From: SZUA-217 sp036446835
Lineage (GTDB): Bacteria > Actinomycetota > Acidimicrobiia > Spongiisociales > ZC4RG35
Reading direction: 5' to 3'
DNA length: 16,090 nucleotides
Assembly: GCA_036446835.1 (NCBI GenBank)
Contig: JAZFTT010000006.1
Location: 1-16,090, forward strand
The position numbers and the translations under genes were made by a program. Below the pieces are notes generated by a model. The model did not search any database and had not been told where the DNA came from. It was given only the letters and a program-made list of their open reading frames with translations. Below, piece after piece: positions 1-6,308 of this stretch; position 1 is the stretch's first letter; each line of letters opens with the position of its first letter.

Positions 1-181
1 TGCCACGATCGATGAGTTGGCCATCCTCGTTGTAGCTCAAACTCACGTTTTGTGCTTCGCTGAAAGATTGGAGGGAGCCGTATCCGTTCTGTACTTGAAC
101 AAACGCAACCCCACCGGCGATCACGAAACCAACGCCGAACAACGCTAGAACGATACCGAGTGTTTGAAGGCGTTTTGCCAT
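1..181 (-). CDS. N-terminal part of a small membrane-anchored protein (runs off window)
   Basis: The minus strand from ATG at 181 is open to the window edge (60 codons). It begins MAKRLQTLGIVLALFGVGFV and continues through a glycine/alanine-rich hydrophobic stretch to about residue 27, which forms one transmembrane segment or uncleaved signal anchor. A polar stretch follows that ends near NEDGQLIDRG. A purine-rich ribosome site (AAGGAAAGGAAA) sits just upstream of the ATG, so the start is well supported. The layout (short basic N-terminus, one anchor, then an extracytoplasmic region) resembles a family of small actinobacterial membrane proteins sometimes mislabelled 'LigA'; that link is from memory and unproven. 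Its promoter should lie in 182-330. Function is unknown. Confidence 0.7.
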   Translation of the reverse strand, partial: MAKRLQTLGIVLALFGVGFVIAGGVAFVQVQNGYGSLQSFSEAQNVSLSYNEDGQLIDRG

Positions 182-320
182 CAGAGTTTCCTTTCCTTGT
201 GAAAACATTCACATACATGATCAGGCCTGACGGGTCACGGCGCTAGAGGACCAAGTCAAAACCGGAACAGACTTTGGTCCCGACCGATGAGAACCAATGC
301 CCCACCACAGGAAAAACACC

Positions 321-344
321 GCGCATAACGGCACTTATGGGTGC
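321..344. repeat. dif-like palindromic motif, copy 1
   Basis: The core CATAACGGCACTTATG (324-339) is CATAA and TTATG arms around a 6-bp centre, CGGCAC. CATAA-N6-TTATG is the inner layout of Xer/dif recombination sites (E. coli dif has the same inner arms around a different centre). The exact 16-bp core recurs at 891-906, with one change at 6019-6034 and a degenerate form at 15465-15480. The repetition is seen directly; the Xer role is inferred. Confidence 0.55.
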
Positions 345-431
345 AGCCCATTGGTCTATCTCATGAACAGGCTGGATTGCCGTACATGCAGAAGAGGGTG
401 TGGTTTCGGGACTTAAGTCTCTAGACCGTCA

Positions 432-459
432 TCACCTCCTTGGAGATGGTTGGAGGTGA
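432..459 (+). promoter_or_regulatory. Inverted repeat that would pair an anti-SD-like with an SD-like sequence
   Basis: TCACCTCC (432-439) and GGAGGTGA (452-459) are exact complements around a 12-nt loop, ending 37 bp before the start of the gene at 497. The left arm lies in ATCACCTCCTT (431-441), which equals the conserved 3' end of bacterial 16S rRNA. It could be a leader hairpin affecting translation or a terminator-like element. No T-tract follows, so simple termination is unlikely. Confidence 0.35.
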
Positions 460-496
460 CGAGCCGGCGAGCTAACGACACAGAAGGATGTGTGTG

Positions 497-844
497 ATGG
501 GCGCTGATGGAATGCAGCCTCCGGTCGCAGATGTCGCTCATCTCGTTTACGGGGTCACCTATCGGGTCTATGCCCACATAGAGGCAATCGACGAGAATCC
601 CGGGGTTGACTGGGAGTGGCTGCTGGCCGAGGTTGACTGGGACGTGCTGCCCGAAGTTGACTGGGACGTGTGCTGCCCAAGGTTGACTAGGACGTGCTGC
701 CCGTGCATGGAGGGCAACTTCATAGGAGCGGGCCTGCTCCGAGGTGACATCGTCGCGGTCTTTCAGGAAAAGGATGGCGGGCTAGTGCTGGTCGATGACG
801 CCGACCTCAACCGCTTCACAACGGTTATCCCCTTGGTTCCCTAA
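497..844 (+). CDS. Hypothetical protein with internal tandem repeat, probably frameshifted
   Basis: The frame codes for 115 aa from ATG 497, which has AGAAGG at 482-487 nine bases upstream. A slightly earlier ATG at 488 overlaps that ribosome site and is less likely. The first half is acidic and contains a VDWDV-type repeat (about residues 37-55). The last 45 residues look like ordinary folded protein. Between them lies a cysteine-rich stretch that appears to be repeat DNA read out of phase: the third repeat unit is 2 bp longer than the second. Without those 2 bp the frame would meet a TAG in unit 4. The gene may therefore be a frame-altered or decaying copy. I recognise no family. It sits alone between two dif-like motifs. 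Confidence 0.45.
   Translation: MGADGMQPPVADVAHLVYGVTYRVYAHIEAIDENPGVDWEWLLAEVDWDVLPEVDWDVCCPRLTRTCCPCMEGNFIGAGLLRGDIVAVFQEKDGGLVLVDDADLNRFTTVIPLVP
604..704 (+). repeat. Four-unit tandem repeat inside the hypothetical gene
   Basis: Four units begin at 604, 631, 655 and 681, with lengths 27, 24, 26 and 24 bp, sharing GTTGACTGGGACGTGCTGCC with small changes. Units of 24 or 27 bp keep the reading frame. The 26-bp third unit carries an extra TG that shifts it, consistent with replication slippage. Confidence 0.85.
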
Positions 845-887
845 TTGCCGCCTTATCCTTGTCAACCACACACATCCAAACCAGCCC

Positions 888-909
888 GCACATAACGGCA
901 CTTATGTGC
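888..909. repeat. dif-like palindromic motif, copy 2 (most symmetric)
   Basis: Arms GCACATAA (888-895) and TTATGTGC (902-909) are perfect 8-bp complements around the centre CGGCAC. The 16-bp core is identical to copy 1 at 324-339. Together with copy 3 at 6019-6034 it brackets the whole PadR/ABC/Sensor module in direct orientation. Confidence 0.55.
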
Positions 910-932
910 GCTATTCAGCGTGGCAAGTGACC

Positions 933-954
933 GCACATAATGCCGGATATGCGC
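933..954. repeat. Degenerate relative of the dif-like motif
   Basis: GCACATAA, the 6-bp centre TGCCGG and ATATGCGC form a partial inverted repeat (6 of 8 arm positions pair) with the same 8-6-8 layout as the site at 888-909, 45 bp away. A further half-copy, CATATTGCCGGAT, starts at 991. Could be a decayed site or chance. Confidence 0.3.
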
Positions 955-1222
955 TGCTCGCGATTGAGTTCCACCCAAGGAGTGGCGGTGCATATTGCCG
1001 GATCCAGGACGGATTCGACATGCTGGCCATCAGGAGTCCTGCCGTCGTTATTTGCGCCCCGGCGGACCTTGCGGCCGCGGGTCGTGCCGATAACGCGCTC
1101 CGCGCTGGATCTACGCTGTGTTAGGGCACTGATGTGGTCGGCTTGGTTGCTCGTCCTGTGACGCGGGTCGCGAAATCCGAGTCCCTCCAAGTGGTCGGCT
1201 TCAAACCGCAGCGGGTGGTCCT

Positions 1223-1239
1223 CACGGCGGTGAGCCGTG
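1223..1239 (-). terminator. Possible weak hairpin after the permease gene
   Basis: CACGGC and GCCGTG pair around a 5-nt loop, 27 bp past the stop codon of the FtsX-like permease. No T-tract follows, so its action as an intrinsic terminator is doubtful. Confidence 0.25.
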
Positions 1240-1265
1240 GGTCCTCCGACCTAGTGTTGAGCCGT

Positions 1266-3743
1266 CTATTCGTACCGCAGTGTGTCTGCCACGCTGAGGC
1301 GTGAAGCCCGGCGTGCCGGGATCGCCGCACCAAGAATCGCCACGGCGGCAATGAGCGGAGCGAATATCAACAGAGACGCGAAGCTCGGGAACTGGACAAA
1401 GCCCCCTGCTAGCCCGTTCTCCGCTACGAGCGATGTAAGCAGCTGATAAGTGAATGCGAATCCGACAAGAGCGCCGAGAACGACGCCTACTGCCGTCAGC
1501 AGAACCGCGCCGGCGATCACGGAAGCAACCACCTGCCTCGGAGTGAAGCCGATGGTTTTGACGATCCCGAACTCCCTCGTTCTCTCACGCACGGCAAAGA
1601 TCTGCGAGCTGAGCAGATTGGTACCGGCTAGGCCCACGAGCACAAGGTTGAGTCCCAAGAAGAAGGGGATGATCGCCCGGTTGCCATCTTCGTCTTCGGT
1701 GAGTCCGCTCGACTGGTCATCGACGAGCACTCTGCCCCCGGTTGTGGCGAACAGCTCTTCTGCGAAATGAGCAGTGTCGACGTCGGCGTCGAGCTTCAAC
1801 AGTAGGTCGCCGGCCTCGGCCTCAGGGTTGATGGCGCGGAGGGTGTCGAGACCGAGCAGGATGCTTCCGCCCGGCCGGGAAACATAAATCCCAGTAACGG
1901 CAATAGGCACAGTAGCCGTGCTCTGGTCGTCGGCTCCGTGCACCACGATGCTCAACTCGTCGCCTACTTCGATACCCCGCTCTCGGGCCAGCTTGAGGTC
2001 GACAATGGCCTCGTTTGGTGCGGTGAAGAAAACGCCTTGCGCCAGGTGAAACCCGAATCTCTCGATTGGCCCGCTCACGAAGCTACCGGTGTAGACCTGC
2101 GATGATTCAGCTGCCGTCGCAGGACCCGAAGTGGTGTCTCCTGCCAGCTCAATGAGCAGGCTCCGCGACGTCACATACGCCTCGACCTGATTGTTGGAGT
2201 CGATGAGCTCGATCAGCTCCTGCTCGGACATCGGGTCGGCCACGCCGAGGCCTGCGCCAAGATCCACGCTCACGCTCTCGCTCGTCCTGCTGGCAGCCTG
2301 CTCGGTTCCAAAACCGGGTAGCCGGATCACCTTGACCTCTGATGGGGCATAGCCGACCTCGACAGGATTTTCGAATGCGTTGTTGAGGGTGGCGCTGTAG
2401 GTCAACGTCAGCATGACTGTGGCGGCGGCAACAGCAACGCCGGCGATGCCGAGCCAGGCGCGTACCGGGCGGGCAAAGGCGTCTTTGACCCCGTAGACGA
2501 CAAAGGTTGGCATACCCAGGCGACGGGCAGCGCCCGCAATCCGCGACGGCCTCTGCACTCTGCTCGTTTGACCATCGGCAATGGCGTCGACGGCACTTAT
2601 CCGGCCCGCCCGCCACGCCGGTAGAAGCGTGAAGATGACTACAAGGCCCATCACGCCAAAGAGCGTGACGACGACATTCGAAGCAACCACGTTGGGAGAT
2701 GACGTCGTGGCGAGTAGATCGGCCGTCCCCGCCACCAATACCGGGGTCAGGAGCACGCCAACGCCAATTCCGACCAGGGTGGCAACGAGGCCGACGGCGA
2801 GCTGCTCGGAAAGGAGAAGCAGCGAAACATGGCGGGGAGCGAAACCGACGGCCTTGAGTATGCCGATCTCACGTCTGCGGGCCAAAACGTGGGTCGTGAT
2901 CGTGTTGGCGATGATTAAGCCAGTGGCGGCCAGGGCGAAGATTGCGAAGACGGTGAACAGGATGCCGAAGCCTTCGCTCTCCAGCGCCACCTCATCAGCG
3001 ATCTGCTGCCACGTCAGGCTACGAAGCGGCAAACCGAGCGCCCGTGCACTCTCCTCGGCGCGCTCCACCAGATGAGCTGTAGCCTCGGGATCGTCCAACC
3101 TGACACCCAACCCATAGTTGGCTCGGCGGGCGTCGAGCTCGTCCACGCTCAGGCCGTCGAGGCTCCCGCCGGCAAGGAGGCGCACCGTTGCCGATGCCAC
3201 GAACGTCGGGATCGGCTCGGCTCCGGGCGAGTCAGCCACCAGGACGACGAGTCCAACGATGCGCAACGTCGTGCTTCCCATCGCTGACGAAACCTTGACC
3301 TCATCCCCGATGTCGAGACCGCGGCGACGTGCCAGGTCCCACTCGATGACGACCTCGTCTCCTGTACCTGTCAACCATTCTCCAGCGACCAGCACTGCCG
3401 GAGATACCTCTGGAATGTCCGGGGTCATCGCCCAGAACTTGAGGCCGATCGGCTGGGGGGAATCAACCAGCGTGCCTCGTACCTGTTCGTAGATGTCGGT
3501 AGAGGCAGCAACACCTGACAGCTCGGTAATGGGATGAAGATTCTCTGGAACGCCTTCGAACCACACGTGGGCTCCATTTGCCTGCTCGTGCACCCGCTCG
3601 AAGGGAGCCGACGCCGCATCTCTCGCCGAGAACGCGATCATCACTGTGGCGGCGGCCCCGGTGAGGACCACGAACAACAAGATCGACTGGAGGGGCCTGC
3701 TGGCGATGTCGGCGCGACCCTTTCGGTAGAAAGCCCTGATCAT
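1266..3743 (-). CDS. ABC transporter permease, FtsX/MacB-type, two-domain (825 aa)
   Basis: Integral membrane subunit of a type VII ABC system of the MacB/LolCE class, which uses ATP in the cytoplasm to move or release substrates (peptides, lipids, drugs) at the outer face rather than pump through a classic channel. One N-terminal membrane helix (about 20-38) is followed by an extracytoplasmic domain (about 45-255). The first FtsX domain (about 258-390) carries the RRREIGILKAVGF signature at 289-301. A second copy of the plan has a helix at about 430-449, an external domain to 690, and an FtsX domain with EFGIVKTIGF near 724-733. This duplicated ~800-aa layout is usual for Gram-positive members. 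Its ATG overlaps the stop of the ATPase gene (ATGA), so translation is probably coupled. Substrate cannot be read from sequence. Confidence 0.93.
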   Translation of the reverse strand: MIRAFYRKGRADIASRPLQSILLFVVLTGAAATVMIAFSARDAASAPFERVHEQANGAHVWFEGVPENLHPITELSGVAASTDIYEQVRGTLVDSPQPIGLKFWAMTPDIPEVSPAVLVAGEWLTGTGDEVVIEWDLARRRGLDIGDEVKVSSAMGSTTLRIVGLVVLVADSPGAEPIPTFVASATVRLLAGGSLDGLSVDELDARRANYGLGVRLDDPEATAHLVERAEESARALGLPLRSLTWQQIADEVALESEGFGILFTVFAIFALAATGLIIANTITTHVLARRREIGILKAVGFAPRHVSLLLLSEQLAVGLVATLVGIGVGVLLTPVLVAGTADLLATTSSPNVVASNVVVTLFGVMGLVVIFTLLPAWRAGRISAVDAIADGQTSRVQRPSRIAGAARRLGMPTFVVYGVKDAFARPVRAWLGIAGVAVAAATVMLTLTYSATLNNAFENPVEVGYAPSEVKVIRLPGFGTEQAASRTSESVSVDLGAGLGVADPMSEQELIELIDSNNQVEAYVTSRSLLIELAGDTTSGPATAAESSQVYTGSFVSGPIERFGFHLAQGVFFTAPNEAIVDLKLARERGIEVGDELSIVVHGADDQSTATVPIAVTGIYVSRPGGSILLGLDTLRAINPEAEAGDLLLKLDADVDTAHFAEELFATTGGRVLVDDQSSGLTEDEDGNRAIIPFFLGLNLVLVGLAGTNLLSSQIFAVRERTREFGIVKTIGFTPRQVVASVIAGAVLLTAVGVVLGALVGFAFTYQLLTSLVAENGLAGGFVQFPSFASLLIFAPLIAAVAILGAAIPARRASRLSVADTLRYE

Positions 3744-4483
3744 GCTCCCATCTCCAAATCGATTAGCTGGGACATTCTTCCCCGGGGATCGGCGGCGTCC
3801 TCAAGATGCGTTTCGGCGACGATCCGGCCGTCGCGCATGCGGACAACACGGTCCGCGACCGAACCGACATTGGGATCGTGTGTAACCACGACGATCGTCT
3901 GACCGGCCTTGTTTGTCTGCCTAAGCAGACCGAGCACGTCACGTGTGGAGTCGCTGTCGAGGTTGCCGGTGGGCTCATCGGCGAGCAGAACAGCCGGTTC
4001 GTTTACCAGTGCACGTGCCAACGCGACCCGCTGCCGCTGACCGCCAGACATCTGGGCAGGCAAAGATCTCGCCTGATCCGCGATACCGAGCCTGGAGAGC
4101 ACTTCTTCCCTACGAGCTCGCGCCTCAGCAGGAGCCACGCCCGCCATGAGCGCCGGCAGCTCGACATTGTCGGCCGCGGTGAGGTTCCCAATCAGATTGA
4201 AGAACTGGAACACGTAGCCGACGTGTTGGCGGCGTAGCGTTGCCAGCTTGGCCTCGCTGAGAAGGTCGGTCCGGACGCCGCGAAAATGAACCTCACCCTT
4301 AGAAGGTCGGTCCAGCCCTCCCAGCATGTGCAGCAGCGTCGACTTGCCCGATCCGCTCGGTCCCATGATCGCCAGGAACTCTCCTTTCGCCACGTCGATG
4401 TCGACACCGTTGAGGGCGGCTACGGAGGACCCGTTCATTTGGTATGTCTTGGTGAGATTCTTCGTCTTGAGGATTTCGGTCAC
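3740..4483 (-). CDS. ABC transporter ATPase, MacB/LolD type
   Basis: Cytoplasmic ATP-hydrolysing partner of the FtsX-like permease. All motifs are intact: Walker A GPSGSGKS (41-48), Q-loop Gln93 in VFQFFNLI, signature MSGGQRQR (145-152), Walker B VLLADE (165-170) followed by the PTGNLDS typical of the LolD/MacB/FtsE group, and H-loop His202. I chose GTG at 4483 (247 aa): it has AAGGAG six bases upstream and overlaps the PadR stop as GTGA. An in-frame start at 4513 adds only ten atypical residues and lies deep in the PadR gene. It is the middle gene of a three-gene operon, and its own stop overlaps the permease start. Confidence 0.94.
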   Translation of the reverse strand: MTEILKTKNLTKTYQMNGSSVAALNGVDIDVAKGEFLAIMGPSGSGKSTLLHMLGGLDRPSKGEVHFRGVRTDLLSEAKLATLRRQHVGYVFQFFNLIGNLTAADNVELPALMAGVAPAEARARREEVLSRLGIADQARSLPAQMSGGQRQRVALARALVNEPAVLLADEPTGNLDSDSTRDVLGLLRQTNKAGQTIVVVTHDPNVGSVADRVVRMRDGRIVAETHLEDAADPRGRMSQLIDLEMGA

Positions 4484-4998
4484 GTTCTGCTCCTTAGGTA
4501 TTGCTCTTCGCATCGATCTAGAAAGGTCAAATCTGCCTGGAGGTGGAGTGCGCTGCCTTCGATGAGTAGCGAACCGGAGAGGTCGCCGTCTGTCTCCGCC
4601 GCCTGATGCAGCTCCCGCAAGGCTTGCAAGTATTCGTTGCGCTGCGCTTCGATCAGTTCCAGCGGGTCAGCGATTCCCGAGTGGGCCGCCAGGATAAATT
4701 TCGTGAAGAACTCGTCCTTCAGCCGCGGACCGACCGTGGGCGTGGCCATCCACACCTTGAGTTCTGTTCGGCCTTCTTCAGTGATGTTGTAGGTCCGCTT
4801 GCCCCGCTGGTTCTCGTCCACCCCCTCTTCCCGTATCAATCCGTCTCGCTCCAGCCTCTGCAGCGTGGTGTAGATCTGGCCGATGTTGACGGACCGCCAC
4901 ACGCTGCCGAGGTTGCGCTCCAGTGCCTGCTTCAGCTCATAGCCGTGCGACGGACCCAGCGTCAGCAGCGCCAGCAGTGCGTTACGCACACCGACCAC
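4480..4998 (-). CDS. PadR family transcriptional regulator
   Basis: A 172-aa protein from GTG 4998. Residues about 5-75 form the PadR winged helix: LLTLGPSHGYELKQAL, then GQIYTTLQRLERDGLI as recognition helix and wing, and the wing hairpin near KRTYNITEEG. The C-terminal half is helical and charged, like the dimerisation domain of longer PadR proteins (Vir_act_alpha_C class). PadR proteins are usually repressors released by small ligands or toxic compounds. As first gene of the PadR-ATPase-permease operon it is probably autoregulatory, acting at the palindromic AT-rich site in the divergent promoter. The ribosome site is weak (AGG), and an alternative GTG at 4989 is possible. Confidence 0.9.
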   Translation of the reverse strand: MVGVRNALLALLTLGPSHGYELKQALERNLGSVWRSVNIGQIYTTLQRLERDGLIREEGVDENQRGKRTYNITEEGRTELKVWMATPTVGPRLKDEFFTKFILAAHSGIADPLELIEAQRNEYLQALRELHQAAETDGDLSGSLLIEGSALHLQADLTFLDRCEEQYLRSRT

Positions 4999-5021
4999 CA
5001 GCCTGAAATTGCGATTTCTGT

Positions 5022-5066
5022 TTGCGCATATTCACTCAGTATGTATACTCGGTATGTATTTGTCAA
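5022..5066. promoter_or_regulatory. Divergent overlapping promoters with candidate PadR operator
   Basis: On the minus strand, TTGACA (5061-5066) and CATACT (5038-5043) are separated by 17 bp, a good -35/-10 pair for the PadR operon. On the plus strand, TTGCGC (5022-5027) and TATACT (5044-5049) are 16 bp apart, facing the Sensor gene. Both -10 boxes fall inside AGTATGTATACT (5038-5049), an inverted repeat, and GTATGTAT occurs twice in tandem (5039-5046 and 5052-5059). A dimeric regulator bound here would block both promoters. The TGTAT/ATACA character matches known PadR operators. Confidence 0.6.
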
Positions 5067-5093
5067 GACCAACTAACAGATGGAGGTATGGGC

Positions 5094-5750
5094 ATGGCAC
5101 AGAACTCAGCGACATTGAACGACCTACGGAAGACATCGAACAACGGGCGGAGACTTTCAGGCGTTCTGTTCCCGCCTGCCCACCGGAAGACATACCGCAA
5201 CCTTGTCTATCTGTTGTTGAGCTTGCTTCTGGGCACGTTCTACTTCGCGTTCTTCACCGCGGCGTTCGCCGTGGGGGTGAGCACCGTTATCGGAGTCGCC
5301 ATCCTGGCTGGGGCATTGCTCGCATCCCGGCAGCTCGCCAGTTTCGAACGACGTCTCACTCAGCGCATGCTCGGTGTTGAGATTCCCGAACCGACGCGGG
5401 CCAGCGAAACCACCTTTTGGCGGCGCGCAGTGGCAGAGGCCCGAAATCACAAGACGTATAAAGAATTGGCCTACCTTTGGCTGTTGCGCTTTCCCATGGG
5501 AGTGGCGGCAGTCGCGGCTACCTTGGCTGCGCTTGGGGTTGTGTTGGCGTTTCTCGGCGCTCCTATTGTGGTCCAGTTTCACGAAATCCGGTTGTGGGAC
5601 ACCGCCCAGGGCTTCCCCTGGGTAGTAAATGGCACCGCCGAGGCCTTGTGGTACACAGCGGCTGGTCTCGTCGGCCTGTGGCTGACCATGAGCCTCATGA
5701 ACGGCTTAGCCCGCCTCCACGGGGCTCTGGCCAGAGTGATGCTGAGCTAA
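5094..5750 (+). CDS. Membrane 'Sensor' domain protein (PF13796-like), no kinase
   Basis: Start chosen at ATG 5094 (218 aa): TGGAGG at 5081-5086 lies seven bases upstream. Longer in-frame starts would overlap the promoter region. The protein has two similar halves, each with a helix entry motif (KTYRNLVYLLL at 32-42; KTYKELAYLWL at 120-130) leading into a hydrophobic pair, with membrane segments near 37-58, 62-78, 133-160 and 185-203. This R/K-T-Y/W-(K/R)-E/N-L-x-Y-L pattern is the actinobacterial putative sensor domain often fused to histidine kinases. Here there is no kinase, so the domain stands alone. Divergence from the PadR/ABC operon across a shared operator suggests a role in sensing or assisting the same stress or export pathway (inference). 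Confidence 0.75.
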   Translation: MAQNSATLNDLRKTSNNGRRLSGVLFPPAHRKTYRNLVYLLLSLLLGTFYFAFFTAAFAVGVSTVIGVAILAGALLASRQLASFERRLTQRMLGVEIPEPTRASETTFWRRAVAEARNHKTYKELAYLWLLRFPMGVAAVAATLAALGVVLAFLGAPIVVQFHEIRLWDTAQGFPWVVNGTAEALWYTAAGLVGLWLTMSLMNGLARLHGALARVMLS

Positions 5751-6018
5751 GCCAACCGCTGGATCTCATCAGCCCAGCAACCGGGTGCCGTAAAAGCCCC
5801 CCACTCACGCCCCCTTCGATACGAAGCATGGATGCCAACTCGGCATGCGTGGGGCCAGGCCCCCCCCACGCAGCTACAGAATGATTCCGGACCACGAGGG
5901 AACGGCTGGGCCGCGCAAAGTCTTCCCAGAACACCGAGTACCTGCGGTAACGAGCGAGCCGCGCACCTGCCTTGAAACGGCACTTATCGAGTGGAGCGAA
6001 CAGACAGTCCGGGCAGCG
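5751..6018. other. Intergenic stretch before the first tRNA-Met att unit
   Basis: No gene is supported. It contains a GC hairpin (5846-5872) and, at 5976-5988, AAACGGCACTTAT, which matches the right half of the dif-like motif and lies 40 bp before the full copy at 6019. Confidence 0.45.
5846..5872. terminator. GC-rich hairpin downstream of the Sensor gene
   Basis: TGCGTGGGG (5846-5854) pairs perfectly with CCCCACGCA (5864-5872), 96 bp past the Sensor stop codon. The stem is strong but no T-tract follows, so it may be a rho-assisted or structural element rather than a standard terminator. Confidence 0.35.
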
Positions 6019-6056
6019 CATAACGGCATTTATGGGCGGTCTGTTTCAGCGACCCG

Positions 6057-6076
6057 CTGCAAACGGTCTGCAAACG
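6057..6076 (+). repeat. Tandem 9-bp pair upstream of att A (candidate arm-type sites)
   Basis: CTGCAAACG occurs at 6057-6065 and 6068-6076, an 11-bp period (about one helical turn), with the first copy 138 bp before the tRNA core. The same pair occurs at the same distance at att D. Confidence 0.5.
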
Positions 6077-6194
6077 CACCAGCAGACACTCCCTGATACT
6101 CGAGGGCACTGGCGGTGATGTTGTGTCTGGAATTTCTCAACTCGGGGTTACAGAACGACACAGGAGGACACCAGCGGACACGGGCTGCATTGGT

Positions 6195-6237
6195 CTCATA
6201 ACCCGAAGGTCGCGGGTTCAAATCCCGCCCCCGCTAC
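6195..6237 (+). repeat. tRNA-Met 3' fragment, att copy A
   Basis: Reads anticodon loop CTCATAA, 3' anticodon strand CCCGA, variable loop, T-arm GCGGGTTCAAATCCCGC, acceptor strand CCCCGCT and discriminator A, i.e. tRNA-Met (CAT) from the anticodon on. CGA, not CCA, follows. No D-arm or 5' acceptor strand lies upstream, and the base before the loop (T) cannot pair with C, so this is not a functional tRNA gene. It fits an attachment-site copy of a tRNA-integrating tyrosine recombinase. Confidence 0.85.
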
Positions 6238-6242
6238 GAACG

Positions 6243-6267
6243 AAAACCCAGGCATTGCCTGGGTTTT
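6243..6267. terminator. Bidirectional intrinsic terminator after att A
   Basis: AAAACCCAGGC and GCCTGGGTTTT form a perfect 11-bp stem with a 3-nt loop and A/T tracts on the two sides. On the plus strand it would end readthrough across the tRNA fragment. On the minus strand it lies 41 bp beyond the stop of the importer ATPase and would end that operon. Confidence 0.8.
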
Positions 6268-6308
6268 CTCGTCCTTCTAGGTAGCGGCTAGGGTCTCAGC
6301 GGACACCG

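Larger units (their letters stand above)
182..496. other. Intergenic region between two divergent small genes
   Basis: No convincing gene is seen here. The stretch holds the leader of the minus-strand gene at 1-181, a dif-like palindrome (321-344), a strong inverted repeat (432-459) and the ribosome site AGAAGG at 482-487 for the plus-strand gene at 497. No clear promoter hexamers could be assigned. Confidence 0.5.
845..1265. other. Non-coding stretch with palindromes and short repeats
   Basis: Open frames here have no ribosome sites and read as low-quality protein, so I call no gene. The stretch contains the dif-like palindrome at 888-909, a weaker relative at 933-954 and a third partial relative around 991-1002. 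An 11-bp direct repeat GTGGTCGGCTT lies at 1134-1144 and 1191-1201. A small hairpin with arms CACGGC/GCCGTG (1223-1239) lies 27 bp beyond the end of the permease gene. Confidence 0.5.
6019..6267 (+). repeat. Complex att unit A: dif-like motif, tandem pair, tRNA-Met 3' half, hairpin
   Basis: This unit aligns with 15465-15714. From 6019 to 6194 it matches without gaps; my hand count over 6035-6194 gives 16 differences in 160 bp (about 90% identity). In order it holds a dif-like core (6019-6034, CATAACGGCATTTATG), two copies of CTGCAAACG (6057-6065 and 6068-6076), AGCAGACAC (6081-6089), AGCGGACAC (6173-6181), the tRNA-Met 3' half (6195-6237) and a terminator hairpin (6243-6267). AGCGGACAC recurs just beyond, at 6298-6306. 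The arrangement looks like one end of an integrated element: arm sites, core, terminator. Apparent proteins over it are artefacts of the tRNA sequence. Confidence 0.7.

Noticed and set aside
795..1190. Possible coding frames on either strand around 795-1124 and 915-1190
   Set aside because: No ribosome sites, irregular composition, and they run over palindromic repeats. No recognisable domain.
5695..6021. Minus-strand protein of about 108 aa after the Sensor gene
   Set aside because: Starts at the dif-like region, lacks a ribosome site and overlaps the end of the Sensor gene; composition (Arg/Ser/Pro-rich) suggests chance.
6030..6221. Small proteins read across the tRNA fragments (also near 10971-11010, 13355-13549 and 15416-15667)
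   Set aside because: Ends such as MNPRPSGYE or GAGFEPATFGL are the usual false proteins from translating a tRNA 3' end; they have no ribosome sites, and A/D differences do not favour silent changes.
6195..6237. Functional tRNA-Met gene
   Set aside because: Only the segment from the anticodon loop onward is present at all four places. No D-arm or 5' acceptor strand lies upstream, and three of the four have a mismatched anticodon stem.
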